A stretch of DNA of 64,000 nucleotides, taken from Saturnia japonica (taxonomy: Eukaryota > Arthropoda > Insecta > Lepidoptera > Saturniidae). The DNA is taken from contig CM065323.1 in assembly GCA_033032175.1 (NCBI GenBank), positions 4,588,001-4,652,000 of the forward strand, read 5' to 3'. Position numbers and translations under genes: made by a program. Below, one piece after another: positions 1 to 11,221 of the stretch. The notes beneath the pieces were generated by a model. The model saw only the letters and a list, made by a program, of their open reading frames with translations. It was not told the DNA's origin and did no database searches. Positions within the stretch are counted from its first letter, which is position 1. The number at the start of each line of letters is the position of its first letter.

Positions 1-1244
1 AATTGCGAGCCAGAATTTCGATAACTGCTTGGAATTGGAAAGTAGTTTGTTTGTTTGAATTCTTCATTTGCTTTTTTGACATTTTAGTCGGTCGATTGAT
101 GTAGTCGTCTTATTTTTTCAAGGCTCATCCAAAGTTAGCTGGGACCCACCATTGGGTCGCGACTCATAGTTTGGGAAAAGCTGCTCTAGTATTTTTGATT
201 GTGCGCGAATTTAATCCAGACACTACTGGATTATTTTATTCTCAAGATTATTTTATTGAAAGCCAGGTTTTAGGGTTTTCGATACAAAATATTAAGGTAC
301 CATTGTTATGCAAAAAAATATCGTTGATCTATAAAGAAGTGAAATTATACGCTAAGAACAGGAATTACATTTTTAAAACGACTAACTACCGGAACTCTTT
401 GAGGAAATATATCAACTACGCCGAACGCCACGCCGCCCGTACCGCGTCGTGCCGGTGCCGTCCGATCTACCCAATATTAAACTCTGGGACGTCTAAAATT
501 GGAATTGATGGGTAGGTACCTACTTCCAGCCATCAGTTAACGGTGTCACGACAGGAGTGTATCAAACCTCTTTTGTGGGGGGTCAAATTTTCTTAATATG
601 ATCGATAACTAATAGAAAATCTCTTTTTTTTAAAATTATTCTTTCTGACCACTAAATTCAAATACTATAAAAGCTTCATAGAGATTTGTGGGTTATTGAG
701 TTGCTGGGTTAGAATGTCAGAACCACCGTCACTCTTGTCGAGGAAGAAGTTTTCTCTCGTTTCGTAGCCCGCGCGGTAACGGACGAGCGCTTGAAATATT
801 GATAGATGGCTTCGCTCACGCCCAACTCACGCAGTTTTACGCATCGATTTTAATTGTTCACCGCAGTACTATGTATTTACACGTACATCTCGCAGGGTCT
901 GGGATAACTAGAGAGCTGGATAACGAGGAGGAATTGTTCGGTGAGTGTAAACATTTTTAAATTCATTCAATGTCTTTATCATACCCAACGGGAAAGTAGG
1001 AGGTCTGGAGAACGACCAGTCGCATTTGGTATTTTCTATAAAATAAAATAACAATTTCGTTTTATACTTATATTATACATCATCTATGGTACATTAAAAA
1101 TACTTAATATACTTTGGCAATTGTTCAGTCACAGCAATCAGCGTTACAAAATATGCATACACATACTAGTTCTTCTTGTGTTGACGCCGCAAAAAGCACT
1201 TGCCGGTGTCAATGTTTTTAAACCTTCGTAATATTTTCATATAT
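1..1244. other. No gene recognised
   Basis: AT-rich DNA without a convincing open reading frame, splice structure or known protein. A 114-codon open stretch at 171-515 has no recognisable motif, low-complexity codon use and no supporting signals, so it is not called. Confidence 0.6.
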
Positions 1245-1400
1245 ACAAACTATTTAGGGAGTTTTTGTGACATCCCAAAGTTGCATGTTTTCTGCTTTAT
1301 ATTTATAATCCACTTCATTTATGGACAACAACCGAACTATACCACGCAAAATGCCACTTATATTACATAATATAGGGTCAAATAATCTAAATTAATGAAT
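1245..1400 (+). repeat. Dispersed repeat, copy 1 (inverted partner at 5135-5275)
   Basis: The stretch beginning 'agggagtttttgtgacatc' and running through 'tatatttataatcca' to 'aatatagggtc' reappears in reverse complement at about 5135-5275, where it sits inside the hAT-type element. The copies have drifted apart but share several blocks of 10-20 bases. Class unknown; no coding capacity. Confidence 0.55.
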
Positions 1401-1782
1401 TAAAAATAAAAACCACAACATGTCACTAAGATCCCGCCAAAAAACTCTCACATATGTACTAGTTGTATTGCAGAATATACAATATTATCAGAAATGCATA
1501 TGATTTTATAAAGCATTATATTTTTTTTATACTGACCCCCCATCTGAGCCCCCTTCAGATCTTACTAGTACATACGCGTAAATGCTATTAAGCTGGTGAA
1601 AAGTCGTGAAACAAAAATTACATGGAACACGTCAGTGTATTCAATTTACGTACGAGGGTATAGGTTTAAATGTATGTTGACAAATATTGGATCGGTAGCG
1701 TTCCATTACGATACGGTATTTCGTATGGTACGGTTTATTTGCAATGAAGCACTGTATATTTTACATTTTTATAAACAATACT

Positions 1783-2175
1783 AGCTGTGCCTGCGGCTGC
1801 GCTCGCGTGGACTACAAAATACCGTTGATCGGGCACACATGCTAATTCTATTACCCCCGCTCCCGGTTATAAAAATGCTTATTGTAGGTCATCCTTAGAA
1901 GATGACATATGCTTTCGCTGACTTTTTTGTAGGTATTTTTAATGTCTACAATTATGTAGTACATAACGTAAGCCATATAAGCACCCCAATTTATTTACCA
2001 TAAACCGGTTCTTTTAATGGCACGGAACCCTAATTCTTCTTCTAAAATAAAAGTAGCCTAAGCTATTCCTTATCAGCTATCCCGTAAGTGAAAATCCCGT
2101 GAAAATCGGTCCAACCGTTTCGGAGATTACTCGGAACAAATAGACGGAAAGGCAGACAGATTAAAAAAAAAAAAG
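1783..2175 (+). repeat. Dispersed 'ctagctgtgcc' repeat with A-rich tail
   Basis: Begins 'actagctgtgcctgcggctg' and ends with a block near 2090-2160 (gtgaaaatcggtccaaccgt, then gagattactcggaacaaat) followed by an A run at about 2163-2175. From my knowledge of arthropod sequences this start and tail recur in many insect introns and intergenic regions. A second start of the same kind lies at 44512. The A tail suggests retroposition, but the family class cannot be fixed by eye. Confidence 0.6.
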
Positions 2176-3291
2176 AAAGTTTTTCGATAATAGGTGTCGT
2201 ATATACTTTCATATGGAATTAGTGAAAAGCTGTTATTTTGAAATTACAAACAGATACTTCAATTGTATTACTTCTATGTAGATACATTATATATACAATC
2301 TTATAATTGTATGAATCGTTAAGTCACAAACAATCTAGCGAGACTGTAAACTATCGGTAAATTGTGAATTTGTTATTTTGATGAATTTGTTATGATCATA
2401 GTTTCAAACTAACTTAACCAATCCAGTTAGTTTATAAACCCACGAAAATGTAACCAATATATTGCAAATTTTAGTCTCCGTTACTTATATTAAAACATAC
2501 AAAACATGCAAAAAGCTTAGGCAAATTTTTTAATGAATTATTTGATAATTTGTTGTTATAAAAGTGAGGTTGGCAAAGCGCTAGTTGATGCTTACTATGG
2601 CGTTAGAAACCTCAATATGCTAACCGCTTGCGCATGCATGCCGTCTTTAGTCGAATAAAAAAGAAATAAAACTCCATTTTAACTGAAGCAAGAAAATAAT
2701 CTAAACAAGTTTATCCTCAAACGATTAAAAAAAAAAAGAAATCTTTCAGCATTTGGTCTAATATTGAATAATTCCAATATTTTGAGGTCTCTGAAATTAT
2801 AATAAATTCGTTTCAAACTCGTAAATTGCCTTTGATAACATTTATCCACGTAAATCCAATTCGCGCATATTCCCTGTTGGAGAATCCTCTCGTTGTAAAA
2901 CCACGGATTTATTGAATCCTATCTAATTCAAGCGCCCGTGTGAATATTTGAATTTTTTTTTTCATGAATAATAGCTTCCCATAGCATACTAACAACACTT
3001 CTCGAAAATTTCTTAAATGAAATAAATATTACCTACCTATTGATACTAAAAAGATTGATTTTTTTACCTTATCAATTTCATTCAAAACTATTCAATTTAG
3101 ACTGTAAGACGTCAATTATGAAAACACTACCACCGGTTCTGAAAATATCCAGTCATCGAGAAAAACTATAAAATTTTGCACAATGTCATTTTTATAAGTT
3201 CCCAGCTGACCCTACAGACGCCGTTGCCCTTTCTAGTTGTCATTACCTCGAGCACAGCGCCATCTATTGCGTTCGAGGATAACATAATATG
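2176..3291. other. AT-rich DNA, nothing recognised
   Basis: No coding region, RNA gene or repeat boundary identified. The last 8 bases (3292 onward) are the target duplication of the neighbouring hAT-type element. Confidence 0.55.
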
Positions 3292-3654
3292 GTCTATTCT
3301 AGGGATGAGAATTTCTAAAAAAAAAAACGATTTTTTAAAAGTTGTTATTTAATAAGTAATAAAATCGATTAGTTAATTATCGATTTTTTTTTCATATTTT
3401 CTTGAGAAATTTAATTAAAACCTGAAATATTTAGAATCATAACTTTCTTAATCAATTTAAATTAACATATTTCAATAAAAAGACAAAAAATATTGTTAAT
3501 AACGGAGCATGCCCATTCTTGTACCAAATTTTGTTGTATAGTAAGGTTGAATAAGAAGTGAAGAATGTTTTTTTTTTCATATTATTTTACGACCTTTTAT
3601 CCTCGGAATTTGGTTTTCCAAGTAGGAATATTCTTTAAACTTTTAAAAGTATTA

Positions 3655-4253
3655 TCTATACTATATATTTTATGTTTACTAATATAACAAAGCGGAAGTG
3701 TTTTTATGTTTGTTTGTTTAAATACGCTAATCTCTGAAACATTCTTTTTGTATACGATAGTTTGATTCACAAGGAATAGTATAGCCTACTTAGCATCAAG
3801 ATACACATCCTAACTAGCCTTTAATATTGATTTTTGTAAAGTAAATCGGAACACGAAGCTCTCCCGAACTGCTTTATCCACGTGCGCTGAGATAATTTTT
3901 AGTTATACGTAAATACATGTTGTACAAAAATATTGGGCCTTAAAAAATAGTCCGCAATAGCATATGCCTATATCTTATGCATAACCCACAAAAAGCTATT
4001 ATATAACAAACAATGGTTTAACATTAACAAGCGATTTAAGATCATTATTTTACACATGGTATATTAATTCTTAAGAACAATAGTTACTTCATCTTAAAGA
4101 TAATTTTATGTAGTTAAATTTTGCTCGTTGTTAAAAATTGAAATCATTTGTATTTGTGGGAAGAACAATTATGACAGGCTACACGAGTGCACTGGCATTG
4201 CGGTGTTTGTCGTATAAAATTAACACGGGTGAAACCGTGGGGCACAGATAAAA
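3655..4253 (+). repeat. Dispersed 0.6-kb repeat, copy A (related to 6115-6703 and 25478-25985)
   Basis: Starts around 'ctaatataacaaagcggaag' plus a tgtttgtttgttta block and ends with 'gtgaaaccgtggggcaca'. The order of blocks matches 6115-6703 on the same strand and 25478-25985 on the other. Copy A lies inside the hAT-type element, so it either inserted there or was captured. No coding region. Class not determined. Confidence 0.6.
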
Positions 4254-4559
4254 ATTATTATACACTGCGTAAAAGGTTCCAAAGACGCGGGTGGTGCGTT
4301 CCATTACTTGTATTACAATCCCTTTGAACACAAAAATACAATATTAAATTAAAAACAACTCATTATTTAATTATAAATAATTATATTTATGGGTGATATA
4401 TAAGGGTGATTGAAGTTTTTGGTGGGATCTTAAAATGACATTTGATTTGATTTGATATGTTTTTATTTTTAACTAACTGACTCACGCATCTTCGTTTGTG
4501 TCACTTGAGAGAGAGAGAGAGAGAGAGGGTTAGAAAGATTGGGTCGTAGGCACCTATAT

Positions 4560-5125
4560 TACAATTCTAAAGTAGCTGAAACTTTCTATACTTTGCTGCG
4601 GATTTATTTTAAAACTGTGATATCTCCTAAAATATTTATTGAAATCAATTGATGTCAAGAACAATTTTGTTCAAAATTAAATACTTGTGATGAATATTTT
4701 ATTTCAATAAGGTTAATACCATGTTTATAGAAACACCTTCGCAAATAATGCATTATTTTAGAACAAATTTTATTACCATAAAAAAGGTTATATTGAGTCA
4801 ACTTTAAAAGATAGCCTAATACTATCACGGACTTTTTTTTAAACTTTTTGAGAGAAACAATTCCGTCACACATGATTGTTGAGTAACTTTAAGCATTTAC
4901 GCAGCGCACGCAATGAAAGCTCTCAAAAGCAATAATCCTTCCCCGTTTTTGCAGTATTTTTCATTGATTCTTCGCTTCTATTGGTCTCAGCGTGATGTTA
5001 ATCGATCAATGGGATATCCAACAAAAATTATTTTTTCTATTCGATGAAGTAGTTCCTGAGATTAGAGCGTTCAACCAAACAAACAAACAAAGAAACTCTT
5101 CAGCTTAATAATAGTAGTATAGATC
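4560..5125 (-). repeat. Related dispersed repeat, reverse orientation
   Basis: Read on the minus strand it begins near 5125 with 'ttattaagctgaagagtttc', then runs of tttg and 'gaacgctctaatctcagg', the same block order as the 3655/6115 repeats, but the bodies differ. It ends vaguely around 4560. Likely a sister family. A (ga)n microsatellite lies just outside at 4509-4529. Confidence 0.4.
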
Positions 5126-5531
5126 CATTAACTTAGGTTTTAGACCCTATATTATATAATACTGGTAGCGTTTTGTGTGATATAGCTTGTGCATGTGAAA
5201 TGGATTATAAATATAAACTTGAAGCATACATTTTGATGTGCCACAAAAACTCCCTAGAAAGTTATATTATAACAAGGGAGCCACCATCTTGTTTACCACT
5301 ATTTTTACTTGATAATAGCAGTAATAGTTTTCAATAAAGAGGACTATTTGGCAAGTTAGTAAGAAGAAGGGTGATTATTACCTACGGTCACAAAAAAAAA
5401 ATCACCAATGATAAAAATCGATTTTTTCGTATTAAAAGATCGATTTAAAAATCGGTTTATATTTAAAAAAAAACCGATTATTGATCAATTTATATTTAAA
5501 AATATTTTTTTTTCACATCCCCAGTCTATTC

Positions 5532-5924
5532 CATTAAAACACTATCAACTTGCATGGTGAGCGCTCAATGGTGTTAAAATTTATCAATCTCATTTACCAT
5601 AATACCAATTATACGTGATTGCGAAACTGCGCTTAACGGTCAAATTAAATGCCTACCGCTCAGCGCTGATTTCATAGAATAAATAAGGTTTGTTATTCTA
5701 TGGCTAATTTAAACAGTATGATAGTAAGGGCTGGTAACGTTGCGGGGGAGTCACGCGACGCCGCGCCGCGCCGCGCCGAGCTGACAGTCGGCTAACTAGG
5801 CCCAAGTAACGTCCATAGAACAAAATGAAACTATTGGGGGTTTGAAAGAGCGAGTTAGATTCCCAATAATGAAAATTCGAAGATAATGGTATAAAAAGAT
5901 TGCTATAAATACATACTACCCGAC
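5532..5924. other. No gene; short GC-rich patch
   Basis: Non-coding. The only outstanding feature is a GC-rich run of 'cgccg' units near 5757-5780 in otherwise AT-rich DNA. No function can be assigned. Confidence 0.5.
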
Positions 5925-6905
5925 CCGTACACTTGAAGAATGGGATTGAAAATGGCGTCGCTTCTGTTCACCTCTCACTCGCACACTGTCGCTATCTATA
6001 CTCACACTAGCCGGTACGGACAGCTACACAAAAACATTATTTTAATAAATATAAATATTATTTTAGCTATTTCCGCATAGATATTTTAATTAGATCACAG
6101 TCCGCTAATAACAATATCTATACTAATATAATAAAGCTAAAAAGTTTTTTGTTTGTTTGTTTAAACACGGTAATCTCTGGAACTACCCGTCGGATTTGAA
6201 AAAAATATTTTTGTGTATGAGAGTCAGACTCTGGAGGAATAGTAAAAATTATTTAAGATTAGGCTACAACTCAAAGATAGCTCTAAATATTGATTTTTGT
6301 TATGTAAGTTGGAAGTTGAGGCCCTCCCGAACTGCTTTAACCGCGTATACTGGCGTAATCGTTAATAGCATATGCCTATCTCTTATATATTAGCCACAAT
6401 AAGGTATTTTTTGACAAAGATTTGTTGAAAATTAAAAAGTGATTTATGAGCATTATTTTTAGACATGGAATATTAATACTTACAACCAAAAGTTACTTCA
6501 TCATAAAGACAATTCTATGAAGTTAAATTTTGTTCTTTAGAGTATGCTATTTGAACACATAGTTTAGGAAATAATGAAAAATTAAAATAATTTGTACTTG
6601 CGGGAAGAACAATAAATTATAGACTACATAGGTGCGTTGGCGGCGCGGTGTTTGTCGGGTAAAATTAACGCGGCTGAAACCGTGGGGCACAGCTGGTATT
6701 TTATATAGTGTTATAGCGATATATGTTTAAATATATATATATATCTATTTTTATATATTATTTATTATCTATATATTAACGTTTTAATAAAACATATAAT
6801 TATTAGCGGATTGTCGCTGTAGATCCCGTGTATGCTGACTCTATCGGCATAATTAGCCGCCATTTCTAATCCCATTCTGTATCTGTACGGATAGTTCATC
6901 CCGCT
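5925..6905. mobile_element. Inverted-repeat element (MITE-like) carrying a nested repeat
   Basis: The left side contains 'gaatgggattgaaaatggcg' (about 5938) and 'tccgctaataa' (about 6100). The right side contains their reverse complements, around 6859-6885 ('cgccatttctaatcccattc') and 6805-6816. Two matched blocks in mirrored order define an element with long imperfect inverted arms and no coding capacity. Between the arms sits a complete copy of the 0.6-kb repeat (6115-6703). Exact ends and target duplication were not found. Confidence 0.6.
6115..6703 (+). repeat. Dispersed 0.6-kb repeat, copy B
   Basis: The best preserved copy of the family. It begins near 'atataataaagctaaaaag' with a tgtttgtttgttta block, continues with 'taatctctggaactacccg' and 'ccctcccgaactgctttaac', and ends 'gaaaccgtggggcacagctg'. 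It lies between the arms of the inverted-repeat element at 5925-6905, implying insertion after that element. The 78-codon open stretch inside it (6157-6393) is not regarded as a gene. Confidence 0.65.
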
Positions 6906-7204
6906 AAAGTTATTTGATTGGGTACGAAATAGATGGCAATGTCTTATTTATGTATCAGATTTTTCTATGATGTTGATATTCTTTCTCTGGTATTGTGTTC
7001 TGTGCGGCTGACCGTACAAGAAAAATATTTAAAAAAATCTGTTATTGTATTTTAAAATTATTTTCTCATACTTAACATTCATTACATGGACATAAGCGAC
7101 TTATAATCATATATTTAAGTAGCTTTTCTCATATTATATAACGATGAAATGGTATTTTATTAGATTAATTATATTTTTACGCTGTGACAGTCCTATGCTT
7201 TACG

Positions 7205-7490
7205 AGTGGACTTGCAGAATGAGACGCGCTCTAGGTAACCTATTTGTCGGCTTTTGTGCAATTTCAGAGTAGTTCTGATGTATTTTTAAACCCTGACGCA
7301 AACAGAGGGGTGTAATAAAATGCGTACCTGTATAATCTGTCTGTGTCATCGTAGCTGCCAAACGGATGAACCGGTTTTAATTTTTTTTTTTTGTTTCAAA
7401 AGTTTTCTTTTTCATGTCTGTTATTAGCTGTGAGTTAAAACATCTGTTCAGCCGTTTGCAGATCATCAGCTCTTCACGCTCTTGTCTAGA
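7205..7490. repeat. Probable dispersed repeat fragment
   Basis: Contains 'aaaccctgacgcaaacagag' and 'ccaaacggatgaaccggttt', strings I associate with a common lepidopteran repeat. No second copy was found in this window, so the call rests on recollection of the family and is weak. Confidence 0.35.
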
Positions 7491-8044
7491 TGAAGGGATG
7501 TGAACAACTAACAAAGGTCAGACATTACAAGGACATGTTAACCTTGACCACATGCTGCACCATCATTTGGAATCGGCGGCAAACCCATCTCCTCACCAAC
7601 TTTAATTTATATGAGAAACATATATTAACCTATATTTGCACACAATCATCCTCATATCATACGTGTATAATTTATGTAAATATTACACGTATGACGTAAA
7701 TATGATGTCAGACTAATGTGTTCATTGGATAATGATAGTTACCAGATTGCACAAATTTGATTTAACGATTAATGCATCCTATCAAAGAGGCGTTTAAATT
7801 ATTAATAAATGTCATGGCAACAACAGTATGAATATGGATGAGGAGCATAACACGATATGCGCTGTTGATTGATAGTTTCTGTGAAATTGAAACGCGTATA
7901 CGCGATCCAGTAAATCAATTTTGTATCCCCGCCTAATGGACAGTTGATATTAATGACATATTCGTAACAGAGTTAAAATGTTGAAAAGCCCGTTTATATC
8001 ATACGATGCGATCGAAGCGATTATTTTAAAGCAATGGTTGGTTT
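7491..8044. other. No gene recognised
   Basis: Non-coding AT-rich sequence; open stretches up to 69 codons have no recognisable features. Confidence 0.5.
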
Positions 8045-8440
8045 TTTATACTATAAAGGTGGCAAACAAGCTTACGGCCCTCCTGATGGTAAGCGGCTAC
8101 CGTAGCCTATGGACGCTTGTAAAACCATAAGTGTCACTAGCCGACCTAAAAATCCGCGTACTCCAAGGAATTCTGAAAACTCTACACATCGCAGGAACAC
8201 AAAACAATGTTCTTTTGCTGCGATCTTCTGTAGGGTGGAAGTATTCAACCAGTCGGGCTGCCCCTAATAGAGACAATTCTCCAAAGAATCTTCTATATGT
8301 GCCCTACCTCTGTTTAAGCCCACAATCTTACAAAACACACGCTGTTTGTACGCACCCGACTGGCTAGCTACAGTCTTCAAGTTGATAATATATCGCCAAG
8401 TACTTAAAGGTGTGTTTGGGCATTTGTAATTGCGGGAATG
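8045..8440. repeat. Dispersed lepidopteran-type repeat ('ctgatggtaagcggctaccg')
   Basis: The block 'ggcaaacaagcttacggccc' followed by 'ctgatggtaagcggctaccg' is a widespread repeat motif in moth and butterfly genomes. Reverse-complement traces of the same motif occur at about 31295-31350 and 59625-59685. The 78-codon open stretch within (8131-8367) is part of the repeat, not a gene. Confidence 0.55.
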
Positions 8441-8654
8441 TTCAACTACTGGGCTTAGTATGTTACCATCTTAGGCCACGTAGTTAACATTAGGTGAAGT
8501 TGTAGCGATAATGCTAAAAACTAAATAAAAATTTCACCTCACCCCAATTTCACCCTACGGTATTTGACCCGTTTATGCTTTGATAAAACCCAACTAAAAC
8601 CATTTTTAATGTTAACCAATATCACAGTTTAACGATAATATAGATATTATCTAA

Positions 8655-8871
8655 AATACATAAAGACTGACTGCTATGAGATCCTGGGTTCGAATCCCAA
8701 GTCGAGCAAAGTGTTATTGGGGTTTTCTATGAAATTCTCAGTAATAGCTTTGTGTCCGATTAATGGTAATAGACTCGTCCCCTATTACATAGAACTAAAA
8801 ACATAGCCGGCGAACTGTGGGTGGTATACCCCTGCCTAACTCTTTGGTGAATACAGCCGTGATGATAATAT
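8655..8871 (+). repeat. tRNA-derived SINE, 5'-truncated
   Basis: A perfect RNA polymerase III B box (ggttcgaatcc, 8687-8697) opens a roughly 180-bp body that includes 'taatagactcgtcccctatt' and ends 'gtgaatacagccgtgatgat'. No A box is recognisable upstream, so the tRNA-like head is truncated or decayed. The BEL/Pao element starts immediately after it: its 5-bp target duplication (8867-8871) is the last piece of this SINE. Confidence 0.65.
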
Positions 8872-9194
8872 TGTTAGCGACGCATAGGCCTAAGCGTAAT
8901 GATACGATAATAACGATTGTAAATATAAGTTGTAAGGATGAATAATTTGCACGAACGATCAATAATTAAATGTTTCTGATGTTTTGAATATATTACTATA
9001 GCTTGTAGGTATGTAAGAACAGTAAATAAGTCATGAAAATGTGTGTAATCTAATAAAAATAATCACTTAAAGTACTAAAATCATATATTGTCAATAATTC
9101 ATGTTATATAAAAGTTATACGTAATGTTTTGTGTGATATAAGTAAAATAGCCTTCTGTATGTGTTTTATAATGTTTGTAAGCTCAAATAGTGCG

Positions 9195-9201
9195 TATATA
9201 A
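9195..9201 (+). promoter_or_regulatory. TATA-like box in 5' LTR
   Basis: The sequence tatataa in the context gcgtatataacgag is the best core promoter candidate in the LTR; the same motif is in the 3' LTR at about 15535. Assignment is by motif only; no start site can be seen. Confidence 0.4.
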
Positions 9202-9520
9202 CGAGTCACAAGACGTTTTAAGGTTGCAATGTTTAATGCTTTATATCTCCCGTGTTTATTAACCTATAATGTTAAAGTTAGTGTTTTTGAATAGGTATTT
9301 GTGTCTACATTGATGTGAAATAGTTTTTATTGTAATTAAATAACTGTAATTAGAGATATTAACAATTTATTGTATTCCGTATACAAGTAATAATAATAAT
9401 AGACAGAGACATCAATATTGCAACCACTGCGCATTACCGCGGTTAACGGACCACACCCAAGTTTGGTAATGAGCAGTACAGATAGAGACGCCATCATCCG
9501 TCTCGCTCTCCGGCAAACCA

Positions 9521-9526
9521 AATAAA
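9521..9526 (+). terminator. Polyadenylation signal AATAAA in LTR
   Basis: AATAAA in 'ccaaataaaaggcg' is the likely poly(A) signal at the end of R. It lies about 15-20 bases upstream of the Jockey insertion site in both LTRs (second copy about 15860-15865). Motif-based inference. Confidence 0.45.
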
Positions 9527-9551
9527 AGGCGCTCTACCGGGGCCAACGAGC

Positions 9552-10673
9552 CCTCGCCCGACTGCATCCTCTGTTATGTGCTGCGAGCAAAATGTCCACG
9601 AGACACAAGCTTACGCTCTACAAGATGTGTATCCGTCCGATCATGACATATAGCTGCGTTGCGTTCGCACATATGTCAAGGTATAACTGGGAACGCTTAC
9701 AAGCCATCCAGAACAAGTTTCTTCACCGCCTTACCGGTGCCCCCTGGTTTGTTCGTATGGAGGATCTCCATAGAGATATGGACCTTCCCTCGATACATGC
9801 ATATGCCAAACACCTTTCTCGCTCGTATTTCGACACCGCGTCGAACCACGCGAATCCCATAATAAAAGCGGCAGCCTCTTATGTTCCCGACCCCAACGCC
9901 TGCCGGAGAAAACGCCGGCCGCGTAATATATTCACTGACCCGCCCGACTAAACCGAAAAAGCTAACGCGTTCTACGCCAACACCGTCTCTCCAAACAGAG
10001 CGTGCCACCGCCCACGCCCGCGTAACCACCGTTCTCTCCGCAGAGGACGGGCGGTCAACTTCGCTCCCGCACACCCGTCACGTCCACCCTCTCTAGCGGC
10101 AACCCAAGCCTAGGTCCGTTCCTCGGTGTGAAGCCCTTGGGTCAGGCAGCCGCCCGCGCGATACAAAGTGACACTATACGTGCAACACTTAGTTACCCTC
10201 ACACAACATTACACACGTATGAACACACACACACGTGCACACCACACAGGTACATAGGTTCTCTAAGGGACCTTTTTTTTTTTCTTTTTTTGCGCTAGTT
10301 AGACTATTGCGCTAGTTAGTGTAGAAAAACCATTCCGATTATCAAATACACATACGCATGGTCCACTCCTTCCTCCCAGGAGGAGGGGAACGTGCATATG
10401 AGTATATATTAGTTAGCTCGAATTCTCATAGTATTAGGGAATTAGTTAGATCGCGACTTTTTCGCATTCGCGACGACCGCCCGAGCCGAGGTTCGGCCAC
10501 TCTGGCACCCTCGTGCGGGTCGTCACAAACTTTCGCGGCTGAGTGCCCTAAGCGCTCGCCCCCAAGTCCGGTGAAGCTGTAAAAGCCGCAGCGGCTCTGT
10601 TTTAGGATAGGGCCCCTAAGGCTAACAGTGTAGTCAGTTCTAAAAAATTAAAAAAAAAAAAAAAAAAAAAAAA
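9552..10673 (+). mobile_element. 5'-truncated Jockey-clade element in the 5' LTR
   Basis: Corresponds to the 3' end of the longer copy (from about 20972 to the tail), ends in 24 A preceded by an A-rich stretch, and is flanked by an 11-bp duplication ggccaacgagc (9541-9551, 10674-10684). It encodes only the last part of the reverse-transcriptase ORF, about 9592-9951, which stops early: a Gln codon of the other copy is TAA at 9949-9951. By hand count it differs from the longer copy at about 19 positions over 1.1 kb (about 1.7%). It lies at the same LTR site as the longer copy. Confidence 0.9.
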
Positions 10674-11179
10674 GGCCAACGAGCGCACACGGGTACCACA
10701 AGCTGAAGAATCAAGACTCAAGACTCAAGAAACTGGAAGAAACCGTACCCAGAAGATATAGTATTAACAAAGTGTATTGTCTTGAAGAATACAGCAAATT
10801 TTATTGTGGTGCCTGTGTGTCATTTCTTCGCATCTTCACTAAGTTCAACCCGCCAGCGACCCAGTCCATTCCGCTCCGTGCTACGTCATCGCCGCGCCTA
10901 CCAGCAGGCACCTCACTGCGTGTGTGTACCTTGATGTTTCGCCCTCTTCACGCCTAGTAGTTTCGGGTGTGAACAGGGTTGGTCGCACGTAGTGAGAGGG
11001 GCTCGCACGCACTGGTTTCCAGACAGCTGGTTACCGTAGCGTGTTATCCGCCGTCGGTTATATACAGAGTACGAGGGAATCGTTTCCGTCGCGTTTGCGC
11101 CCTCGGTGCGCGGTCCCGCTCTGTATAGATTGACGTAGCACATTGTATAGTGGGCGCACGCACGCGCTCATTTTAGTTT

Positions 11180-11197
11180 TGGTCTTTCGAATAGCCG
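11180..11197 (+). other. Primer-binding site
   Basis: tggtctttcgaatagccg begins four bases after the 5' LTR, in the position where a tRNA 3' end primes minus-strand synthesis; the initial tgg matches the CCA end of any tRNA. The tRNA species was not determined. Confidence 0.6.
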
Positions 11198-11221
11198 GAT
11201 TGGGTCCAGTGAACAGTGAAA

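Larger units (their letters stand above)
3292..5531. mobile_element. hAT-type DNA element, non-coding, with 8-bp target duplication
   Basis: An exact 8-bp direct repeat gtctattc lies at 3292-3299 and 5524-5531. Just inside it, the left end reads tagggatgagaa and the right end, reverse complemented, reads tggggatgtgaa. Short terminal repeats of this 'yaggg(a)tg' type with 8-bp duplications are the signature of the hAT superfamily. Both subterminal regions are rich in A/T runs around 'atcgatt'. The 2.2-kb interior has no transposase; it is filled by other repeats (3655-4253, 4560-5125, 5135-5275), so this is a non-autonomous copy enlarged by later insertions. Superfamily assignment is inferred from ends and duplication only. 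Confidence 0.75.
8872..11175 (+). repeat. 5' LTR of BEL/Pao element, split by a Jockey fragment
   Basis: Starts tgttagcgacgcataggcc and ends ...gcgctcatttta, directly before the primer-binding region. LTR sequence occupies 8872-9551 and 10685-11175; 9552-10673 is a Jockey fragment and 10674-10684 its duplicated target. Differences from the 3' LTR by eye: one in the cagtaaataag/cagtatataag motif, one in gtattccgta/gtattctgta, and five in the downstream half. A TATA-like motif (9195-9201) and AATAAA (9521-9526) suggest U3 and R upstream of the insertion and U5 downstream. Confidence 0.9.

Noticed and set aside
171..515. 114-codon ORF as a gene
   Set aside because: No motif, no homology recognised, no supporting signals.
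4509..4529. Microsatellites ((ga)n here, (at)n near 6728, 23750 and 41822) as features of interest
   Set aside because: Ordinary simple repeats.
9697..10074. Minus-strand open frames across the Jockey and BEL coding regions (for example 9697-10074, 13192-13578, 17174-17575)
   Set aside because: They mirror real coding frames, have no motifs, and repeat wherever the element repeats.
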